Source of the DNA: Gammaproteobacteria bacterium
GTDB lineage: Bacteria > Pseudomonadota > Gammaproteobacteria > Thiohalomonadales > Thiohalomonadaceae
DNA length: 12,342 bases
Direction of reading: 5' to 3'
NCBI GenBank assembly: GCA_026193675.1
Contig: JAPHSO010000149.1
Span: forward strand, 1 to 12,342
Shown in pieces: positions 1-4,812 of the stretch. A model generated the notes under the pieces. That model made no database searches, was not told the origin of the DNA, and saw nothing but the letters and a program-made list of their open reading frames with translations. The translations under genes and the position numbers were made by a program. The stretch's first letter is position 1. Every line of letters begins with the position of its first letter.

Positions 1-1189
1 AAAGTTTGAAAACTGTATCACCGGAGATGGTATCGCCCTTAAGTTCAGCAAGGGCCGATTCAAGTAGAGTCATCCCCTGATCAAGCGTCTCTGCAAAGCG
101 ATTCTCTTCCTGCAGTAGCACCTTCTCAACCTGTGATGCCAATTTAGTCAGCTCAGGATAGGCATCCCCCATCTCTTGAGCGAGCGCTTTAACCAGCTTA
201 TGAAAGAAGGCTTCACGAATACCAAGTTTATGTCCATGGCGAATCGCACGGCGAATGATGCGACGTAAAACATAACCACGCCCTTCATTGGAAGGAACGA
301 CACCATCCACCACCAAAAAGGCGCATGAACGGATATGGTCAGCGATAACCTTAAGCGATGCATTGTTTAGATCGCTGCAGCCGGCAATATCAGCGACGGC
401 CTTAATCAGATTTTGAAACAGGTCAATATCGTAATTACTATGTCCATCTTGCAATATTGCCGCAAGGCGCTCTAATCCCATACCGGTATCGACTGATGGT
501 TTTGGTAGTGGATTAAGTGTTCCACTGGCATCACGATCATACTGCATAAAGACCAGATTCCAGATCTCGATATAGCGATCACCATCTTCCTCAGGAGTGC
601 CTGGAGGCCCCCCAGCGATATCTGCCCCATGATCATAAAAAATCTCGGTACAGGGGCCACAAGGACCGGTATCGCCCATTGACCAGAAGTTGTCACTTTC
701 GTAGGGCTTGCCGCCCTTCTTGTCACCTATACGGGTAAAGCGCTCTGGATCTACACCAATCTCTTTAAGCCAGATATCGGCAGCCTCATCATCACTTTCG
801 TAGACGGTGATCCATAGCTTTTCAGCAGGCAGGTTACAAACCTCTGTCAGATACTCCCAACCATAGCGAATCGCATCATGCTTGAAATAGTCACCAAAAC
901 TGAAGTTACCAAGCATCTCAAAGAAGGTGTGATGGCGTGCGGTATAACCGACATTTTCAAGGTCATTATGCTTACCACCGGCACGAACGCAGCGCTGCAC
1001 AGAGACCGCCTTGCTATAAGAGCGCTCCTCCTGACCCAGAAAAGTCTCTTTAAACTGCACCATCCCTGCATTGGTAAAGAGCAGAGTCGGATCATTACCA
1101 GGAACCAAAGGGCTACTGGTGACCACTTGATGATCTTTCTGTGCAAAAAAATCGAGGAACGATTGACGAATCTCTGCGCTACTTTTCAT
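1..1189 (-). CDS. alaS: Alanyl-tRNA synthetase, N-terminal part (cut by window edge)
   Basis: Class II aminoacyl-tRNA synthetase that charges tRNA-Ala with alanine in the cytoplasm. The open frame runs from ATG at 1189 leftward past the window edge, giving 396 residues of a protein that is usually about 870 long. Visible are the N-terminal motif FTNAGMVQFK (38-47), the class II catalytic stretch HHTFFEMLGNFSFGDYFK (86-103), DTGPCGPCTE (173-182), PSVDTGMGLERL (231-242) and VPSNEGRGYVLRRIIRRA (298-315), all typical of AlaRS. The editing and C-Ala domains lie outside the window. The start follows recX by 26 bp on the same strand. No promoter or terminator is visible in that gap, so alaS is probably transcribed with recA-recX, as in many gammaproteobacteria. 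The Shine-Dalgarno sequence is weak. No frameshift was seen. Confidence 0.97.
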   Translation of the reverse strand, partial: MKSSAEIRQSFLDFFAQKDHQVVTSSPLVPGNDPTLLFTNAGMVQFKETFLGQEERSYSKAVSVQRCVRAGGKHNDLENVGYTARHHTFFEMLGNFSFGDYFKHDAIRYGWEYLTEVCNLPAEKLWITVYESDDEAADIWLKEIGVDPERFTRIGDKKGGKPYESDNFWSMGDTGPCGPCTEIFYDHGADIAGGPPGTPEEDGDRYIEIWNLVFMQYDRDASGTLNPLPKPSVDTGMGLERLAAILQDGHSNYDIDLFQNLIKAVADIAGCSDLNNASLKVIADHIRSCAFLVVDGVVPSNEGRGYVLRRIIRRAIRHGHKLGIREAFFHKLVKALAQEMGDAYPELTKLASQVEKVLLQEENRFAETLDQGMTLLESALAELKGDTISGDTVFKL

Positions 1190-1215
1190 TAATTAGCTTT
1201 ACCAATTTTTGTTAT

Positions 1216-1740
1216 TTACGTTCTATCGCCCTCTTGGGCGTATCTAATTTGTTCATGGGTGAAACCACGATAGCGCATGAAACGCTGGCGTTTCATGCGC
1301 TCATTAATATCGGCTATTTCACCACTATATTCGGCCCCATATTTTCTCATATAGGCCTTTTTTGCAGCTTCAAACCAATCGTACTCAGCACTATTAAGCG
1401 GTTCAGAGGCCATTTGCCCCTCAATTCCCCGCTCCATCAACTCACTACGAATCCGCTCTGGCCCCTGTCCCTTACCGTATCGGTAGTGGACAAAAGCCTC
1501 AGCAAAACGGGCATCATTCAGAAACCCCTCTTGCTCAAGCAGACCGAGCGTATGCTCGACCATATCTTCCGAAAAACTGCGCAGCAGTAGTTTCCCCCTT
1601 AGCTCTTTGCGAGAGTGTTCTCGCCGAACCAGCAGCTCTAAACCTTTTGCGTAGCACGCCTTCTGATCAGTAACTTTGTCAGTGGCGCCAAATTCGGCTG
1701 AGGATTGTAGCATAATTGTCTGAAATGAGAGGCTATTCAC
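1216..1740 (-). CDS. recX: RecX, regulator of RecA
   Basis: RecX binds RecA filaments and limits their growth, restraining recombinase and coprotease activity. The 174-residue product carries the three-helix repeat pattern of the family: ACYAKGLELLVRREHSRKEL near residues 28-47, then EDMVEHTLGLLEQEGFLNDARFAEAFV (58-84) and GPERIRSELMERGI (93-106). A C-terminal repeat with RFMRYRGFTHEQIRYA follows (152-167). The gene starts 25 bp after recA on the same strand, the classic recA-recX arrangement. The start is uncertain: GTG at 1740 gives 174 residues, ATG at 1713 gives 165, nearer the usual family length. Neither has a clear Shine-Dalgarno sequence, which suggests low or coupled translation. A one-mismatch copy of the AGTAGT-N2-GACTA motif found near recA lies across the GTG start (1734-1746); this may be chance. 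Confidence 0.93.
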   Translation of the reverse strand: MNSLSFQTIMLQSSAEFGATDKVTDQKACYAKGLELLVRREHSRKELRGKLLLRSFSEDMVEHTLGLLEQEGFLNDARFAEAFVHYRYGKGQGPERIRSELMERGIEGQMASEPLNSAEYDWFEAAKKAYMRKYGAEYSGEIADINERMKRQRFMRYRGFTHEQIRYAQEGDRT

Positions 1741-1753
1741 ACTACTGAAATTT

Positions 1754-1782
1754 AGGAGGTAATGGTTAGCTCAGCTCCTCCT
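1754..1782 (-). repeat. Inverted repeat spanning the recA stop codon
   Basis: The arms AGGAGG (1754-1759) and CCTCCT (1777-1782) are perfect inverted copies separated by 17 bases that include the recA stop codon. In the mRNA, the GAGGAGGAG run of Glu codons at the end of recA would pair with CCUCCU just upstream of recX. No T-run follows, so it is not a standard intrinsic terminator. It could weaken readthrough or translation from recA into recX, but that is inference; a chance pairing of a Glu-rich tail is equally possible. Confidence 0.35.
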
Positions 1783-2809
1783 CTGGCTCTTCACTCTTCT
1801 CAACAATCTCACCCTTCTTTGGCAACAGCTCTGCCCGGATTCTGCCATCAATCTCTGCTGCCATATCGGTGTTCTCTTTAAGGAAATTGCGGACATTATC
1901 TTTGCCCTGTCCAATACGCTCACCGTTATAGCTATACCAGGCGCCGGCCTTATCGATAATCTCCAGCTTCACGCCCATATCGATAATCTCCCCTTCACGT
2001 GAGATCCCCTCACCATAGAGAATATCGAACTGAGTCTGCTTAAACGGCGGTGAAACCTTGTTTTTGACCACCTTGACGCGAGTTTCGCTACCGAGGATCT
2101 CATCACCTTTCTTAATTGAACCGATACGACGGATATCAAGACGAACTGATGCGTAGAACTTAAGTGCATTACCACCGGTGGTGGTCTCAGGATTACCAAA
2201 CATCACACCGATTTTCATACGTAGCTGGTTGATAAAGATAACCAGAGTATTAGAGCGTTTGATATTTGAGGTGAGCTTACGCAGTGCCTGTGACATCAGA
2301 CGGGCCTGTAGGCCCATATGCGAATCACCCATATCCCCCTCAATCTCCGCCTTGGGGGTAAGAGCGGCAACCGAGTCAACCACAACCACATCAACTGCAG
2401 CAGAGCGCACCAGCATATCGGTGATCTCCAGCGCCTGCTCTCCAGTATCGGGCTGCGAGACCAACAGGTCCTCGATGTTTACACCCAGCTTCTCGGCATA
2501 GAGTGGATCGAGAGCATGCTCGGCATCGACAAATGCACAGGTTCCACCCGCCTTCTGGGCCTCGGCAATCACGTGCAGGGTCAGCGTGGTTTTGCCCGAT
2601 GACTCTGGACCGTAGATCTCAACAACACGCCCCTTTGGCAGACCGCCTATGCCCAGTGCGATATCGAGACCCAGTGATCCCGTCGAGATCGCCTCGATGT
2701 CGTTTCTGGCACCGGCATCCCCCATACGCATGACGGATCCCTTACCAAACTGCTTCTCGATCTGGCCAAGGGCCGCTGATAGTGCTTTCTTCTTCTGCTC
2801 GTCAATCAT
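1766..2809 (-). CDS. recA: RecA recombinase
   Basis: ATP-dependent strand-exchange protein for homologous recombination and the coprotease that triggers LexA cleavage. At 347 residues it is of normal length. Visible are Walker A GPESSGKTT (67-75), the catalytic-Glu region FVDAEHALDP (93-102), Walker B VVVVDS (141-146), the L1 region IEGDMGDSHMGLQARLMSQ (156-174), the L2 region INQLRMKIGVMFGNPETTTGGNALKFY (193-219) and an acidic tail EKSEEPEEELS (337-347). The start is ATG at 2809, preceded by GGAGAA about 7 bases upstream. It is first in a leftward recA-recX-alaS unit. Its promoter region is shared with a divergent WYL regulator rather than following pncC directly, and no canonical CTGT-N8-ACAG SOS box was found in that region. 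No unusual residue was noticed. Confidence 0.99.
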   Translation of the reverse strand: MIDEQKKKALSAALGQIEKQFGKGSVMRMGDAGARNDIEAISTGSLGLDIALGIGGLPKGRVVEIYGPESSGKTTLTLHVIAEAQKAGGTCAFVDAEHALDPLYAEKLGVNIEDLLVSQPDTGEQALEITDMLVRSAAVDVVVVDSVAALTPKAEIEGDMGDSHMGLQARLMSQALRKLTSNIKRSNTLVIFINQLRMKIGVMFGNPETTTGGNALKFYASVRLDIRRIGSIKKGDEILGSETRVKVVKNKVSPPFKQTQFDILYGEGISREGEIIDMGVKLEIIDKAGAWYSYNGERIGQGKDNVRNFLKENTDMAAEIDGRIRAELLPKKGEIVEKSEEPEEELS

Positions 2810-2833
2810 ATCTATTCTCCAGGCTACTCTGTT

Positions 2834-2846
2834 TAGTCCTACTACT
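2834..2846 (-). promoter_or_regulatory. Candidate operator, recA-side copy of AGTAGT-N2-GACTA
   Basis: On the minus strand the sequence reads AGTAGTAGGACTA, 24 bases before the recA start codon and inside the predicted recA leader. It contains the palindromic core TAGT-N3-ACTA. The same 11 fixed bases recur at 2977-2989 on the other strand, in front of the divergent WYL gene. The larger surrounding string TTTAGTCCTACTACTTAAA (2832-2850, plus strand) is itself a near-palindrome. A shared regulator for both genes is the simplest reading, with the WYL protein or LexA as candidates. The motif also recalls the TTAGTARTAWTACTAA type of LexA site described in Xanthomonas, although the half-site spacing differs. 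Confidence 0.4.
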
Positions 2847-2871
2847 TAAACGCTACTGCGACTTATCATCT

Positions 2872-2890
2872 TCACAGCTCATACCTGTGA
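2872..2890. promoter_or_regulatory. 19-bp palindrome at the recA transcription start
   Basis: TCACAGCTCATACCTGTGA has perfect 6-base arms (TCACAG/CTGTGA) around a 7-base spacer. Its right end overlaps the last base of the recA -10 box (2890-2895), so it would cover the expected transcription start near 2883. That position is typical of a repressor operator. The arms have the opposite orientation to the gammaproteobacterial LexA site (CTGT-N8-ACAG), so it is not a standard SOS box. The binding protein is unknown; the adjacent WYL regulator is a reasonable candidate. Confidence 0.5.
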
Positions 2891-2917
2891 TTATGTAGAT
2901 ATTTTTTACTATGTCAA
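2890..2917 (-). promoter_or_regulatory. Predicted recA promoter
   Basis: On the minus strand there is a perfect -35 TTGACA (plus positions 2917 to 2912), a 16-bp spacer and a -10 CATAAT (2895 to 2890, five of six matches to consensus). Transcription would start near 2883, giving a leader of about 74 bases before the recA ATG. The 19-bp palindrome sits directly on the start. This is a strong sigma70-type promoter, which would need a repressor if recA is to be damage-inducible. Confidence 0.65.
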
Positions 2918-2920
2918 TAC

Positions 2921-2948
2921 TTTTCATTCACATTTATATTTTTATAAC
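2921..2948 (+). promoter_or_regulatory. Predicted promoter of the WYL regulator gene
   Basis: TTTTCA (2921-2926), a 16-bp spacer and TATAAC (2943-2948, five of six consensus matches) form a plausible sigma70 promoter pointing right. It lies back to back with the recA promoter, the two -35 boxes being only 3 bp apart. Start would be near 2955, leaving a leader of about 45 bases that contains the second AGTAGT-N2-GACTA copy. Confidence 0.4.
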
Positions 2949-2976
2949 CTATTATTCACCATATTGTTAAAGTATC

Positions 2977-2989
2977 AGTAGTTTGACTA
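2977..2989 (+). promoter_or_regulatory. Candidate operator, WYL-side copy of AGTAGT-N2-GACTA
   Basis: AGTAGTTTGACTA lies 11 bases before the ATG of the WYL gene and matches the recA-side copy at all 11 fixed bases. With the next base it forms the perfect palindrome GTAGT-TTG-ACTAC (2978-2990). Each copy points toward the gene it precedes, and the predicted autoregulatory site of a WYL repressor would be expected about here. It directly abuts the Shine-Dalgarno AGGA, so a bound protein could block both transcription and access to the ribosome site. Confidence 0.4.
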
Positions 2990-3000
2990 CAGGATTTACC

Positions 3001-3894
3001 ATGGTTCCAAGCCCTAAACTTTTGAATGACATTAAGTGGAATACGCGCCAGCGGATGCAATACATAGAGATTATGGCCTACTACACAGGTGTCGTATCAC
3101 GCAGTAATGTTGCAAAAACCTTTGGGATCTCTGATGCTGCGGCCACTAAAGACCTAAAGCTCTATGGAGATGTTGCACCGGATAATTTGGTCTATAGGCA
3201 GGCTGTATTTGGATTTGTGCCGACACCATCATTTAAGGCGATGTTTGGCGATCTTGCTCCTGAAAAGGTGCTGCCACTGATTGCCGCTAATCTACCCATC
3301 TCTGAAGGAGCATTTACTGAGGAGCCTGTCTATGGTGTCGCCGTTGAGGGCCTCCCCCTTCCCTCTCGGCTCCCGAGCCAGGAGATTGTGGCTCAGGTGA
3401 TTAGAGCGGCACATAATCATCGGAAGTTAAATGTGCACTACAACTCTCTCTCAGACCGAAATGGTAGCGATGAGATGCGCATTATTGAGCCTCACTCTCT
3501 GATTAATACTGGATTACGCTGGCATATTCGAGCCTATTGCGAAGAGAGCTTCGATTTTCGTGACTTTGTGCTTTCACGTATATCAGAGGCTGAGATGCTT
3601 GATGAGCCCGCTGAATCGAGTGCGGAGTTTGATGATGACTGGATTGAGCAGATTGATGTCAAGTTGATGCCCCATCCAGGATTAACCTCAAGAAAACAGC
3701 AAAATCTACTACTCGATTATGGTGCAAAAGATGGTGTGATAGAGCTCAGAGTAAGAAGAGCGTTGTTGGGTTATCTACTCCACAGATTGTCGGTCGATAC
3801 CAGCGTAGATCACTCCCTCAATCCAAATGCCTATCAGCTCGTTGTTGCCAACCGAGATGAGGTTGAACAGTTTGCCGGTTGGGCTTTTGATTAG
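3001..3894 (+). CDS. WYL-domain transcriptional regulator, BrxR/CapW-like
   Basis: Predicted DNA-binding regulator of 297 residues. A winged helix-turn-helix covers about 14-62, with recognition-helix segment SDAAATKDLKLY (44-55). A WYL domain covers about 126-196: the name motif reads RWHIRAYC (173-180), followed by FDFRDFVLSRI (184-194), the form common in BrxR/CapW-type proteins. A WCX extension covers about 215-290. WYL domains are thought to sense ligands, in known cases nucleic acids; BrxR and CapW repress BREX, CBASS and other phage-defence operons. Here no defence gene lies nearby. The gene is divergent from recA with a shared 190-bp control region, and its stop overlaps that of pncC. 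ATG at 3001 is preferred over TTG at 2983 because AGGA sits 6 bases before the ATG. The target is unknown; recA and itself are the obvious candidates. Confidence 0.85.
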   Translation: MVPSPKLLNDIKWNTRQRMQYIEIMAYYTGVVSRSNVAKTFGISDAAATKDLKLYGDVAPDNLVYRQAVFGFVPTPSFKAMFGDLAPEKVLPLIAANLPISEGAFTEEPVYGVAVEGLPLPSRLPSQEIVAQVIRAAHNHRKLNVHYNSLSDRNGSDEMRIIEPHSLINTGLRWHIRAYCEESFDFRDFVLSRISEAEMLDEPAESSAEFDDDWIEQIDVKLMPHPGLTSRKQQNLLLDYGAKDGVIELRVRRALLGYLLHRLSVDTSVDHSLNPNAYQLVVANRDEVEQFAGWAFD

Positions 3895-4373
3895 GAGAGG
3901 AGCTTAATCAGCCCATCAAGCGCATATTCGACGGCCTGATGGCGTACAGCCTCACGATCACCGTTAAAGTAGACGGTTTGAACAATACTCTCACCATCCT
4001 TAACGACCCAACTAAAACAGACCGTACCGACCGGTTTGCTCTCTGAACCACCATCAGGGCCTGCAATACCGCTAATCGCTACGGCGATATGTGCATGACT
4101 GTGGGCCAGAGCCCCTGCTGCCATCTCAGCGACTGTCTCTTCACTGACGGCTCCATGAGTATCGATAGTTAACTTTTCCACACCCAACATTTCGTTTTTG
4201 GCCTCGTTGGTATAGGTGACAAAGCCACGCTCAAACCAGCCAGAACTGCCAGCCAGATCGGTACAGGACTTGGCGAGCCAACCACCTGTGCATGATTCAG
4301 CGGCTGTCAGATACCAGTGATGCCCCAGTAATAGTTCGGCCAATTTCTCTACTTTATTAGCTATCACAGCCAT
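3891..4373 (-). CDS. pncC: Nicotinamide-nucleotide amidase (PncC/CinA C-terminal type)
   Basis: Hydrolyses nicotinamide mononucleotide to nicotinate mononucleotide and ammonia in the pyridine nucleotide salvage cycle. The 160-residue product is a stand-alone CinA C-terminal domain of normal length. It has the signature AAESCTGGWLA (24-34), GWFERGFVTYTNEAKNEMLGV (45-65) and VAISGIAGPDGGSESKPVGTV (98-118). The reading frame extends upstream to 4442, but family proteins begin close to MAVIANKVEKLAELL, so ATG at 4373 is chosen; the longer form would overlap the divergent gene. The Shine-Dalgarno is weak. In many gammaproteobacteria pncC lies directly upstream of recA in the same direction; here the opposite-facing WYL gene sits between them, and the two stop codons share 4 bp (3891-3894). 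Confidence 0.95.
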   Translation of the reverse strand: MAVIANKVEKLAELLLGHHWYLTAAESCTGGWLAKSCTDLAGSSGWFERGFVTYTNEAKNEMLGVEKLTIDTHGAVSEETVAEMAAGALAHSHAHIAVAISGIAGPDGGSESKPVGTVCFSWVVKDGESIVQTVYFNGDREAVRHQAVEYALDGLIKLLS

Positions 4374-4397
4374 TTCTACCCAAAATTGCGATTGTTG

Positions 4398-4408
4398 ACT
4401 ATAATAGT
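4398..4408. promoter_or_regulatory. Symmetric -10 region between pncC and the Gln-rich gene
   Basis: ACTATAATAGT is a perfect 11-bp palindrome in the short gap between two divergent genes. It offers TATAAT (4400-4405) reading right, and TATTAT reading left. No good -35 was found at the expected distance on either side, so the promoters are weak, activator-dependent, or not used. Start for the right-hand gene would be near 4412, and its leader has GAGG 9 bases before the ATG. Confidence 0.35.
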
Positions 4409-4440
4409 AGCGTAAATATCTCTTATAGAGGCGTATCGTC

Positions 4441-4812
4441 ATGGAAATTGATAGCTCCAGTGTTTCGCAAGTACAACAGTTGCAGCAGCAAGCTCAACAG
4501 CAGCAGGTTGCTGATCAGCGTGCATTTGAGGAGGATCTAGCCTCTCAGGAACAGGCGCAACAATCGGTTGAAGCGGTAGCATCTGCGACCACTGAAGAAA
4601 ACCAGAGTGCGACTACGGACTACACCAACCTGATAAGAGAGTCTCGAGCTCAACAGGCCCAGCCCGTGCAGGCTCCTGATGCCGCTGATGAGAGTTCAGA
4701 AGCTCAAGATGTACAGAACGTAGCCGTTGCCGCATACCAAAACAATCAGGAGAGCTACGAGGCGCCGACAGCCAGTGGTCAGCTACTGCCTCGTGTGGAC
4801 GCTATCGTCTAA
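4441..4812 (+). CDS. Gln-rich acidic protein of unknown function
   Basis: Not recognised. The 123-residue product has 25 Gln (one in five), no Lys, 4 Arg and 20 acidic residues, so it is strongly acidic. The first 45 residues are a Gln-dense stretch (QVQQLQQQAQQQQ at 10-22) likely to be helical or coiled; the middle is Ser/Thr/Glu/Ala-rich and probably disordered; the end is LLPRVDAIV. There is no signal peptide, membrane segment or cysteine. ATG at 4441 has GAGG 9 bases upstream. The gene is divergent from pncC and ends tail to tail with yheS, sharing 4 bp (4809-4812). Both neighbours being real genes that abut it exactly argues that it is a true gene. The composition suggests a scaffold-like or interaction protein, but no function can be assigned. 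Confidence 0.75.
   Translation: MEIDSSSVSQVQQLQQQAQQQQVADQRAFEEDLASQEQAQQSVEAVASATTEENQSATTDYTNLIRESRAQQAQPVQAPDAADESSEAQDVQNVAVAAYQNNQESYEAPTASGQLLPRVDAIV

Noticed and set aside
1141..1590. A 149-codon plus-strand frame over recX.
   Set aside because: It is antisense to a clear recX and shows no protein family features.
2829..2844. Degenerate SOS box CTGT-N8-ACTA in the recA leader.
   Set aside because: Only one half-site matches and it lies about 40 bases past the predicted start, so it is unlikely to be the LexA site. The same bases fit the AGTAGT-N2-GACTA motif better.
2178..2849. Several plus-strand frames over recA.
   Set aside because: They are shadows of the strongly biased recA codon pattern; no ribosome sites or family motifs.
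4374..4442. Upstream extension of pncC by 23 residues.
   Set aside because: The extra residues (aromatic and basic) do not resemble the family N-terminus and the extension would overlap the start of the divergent gene.
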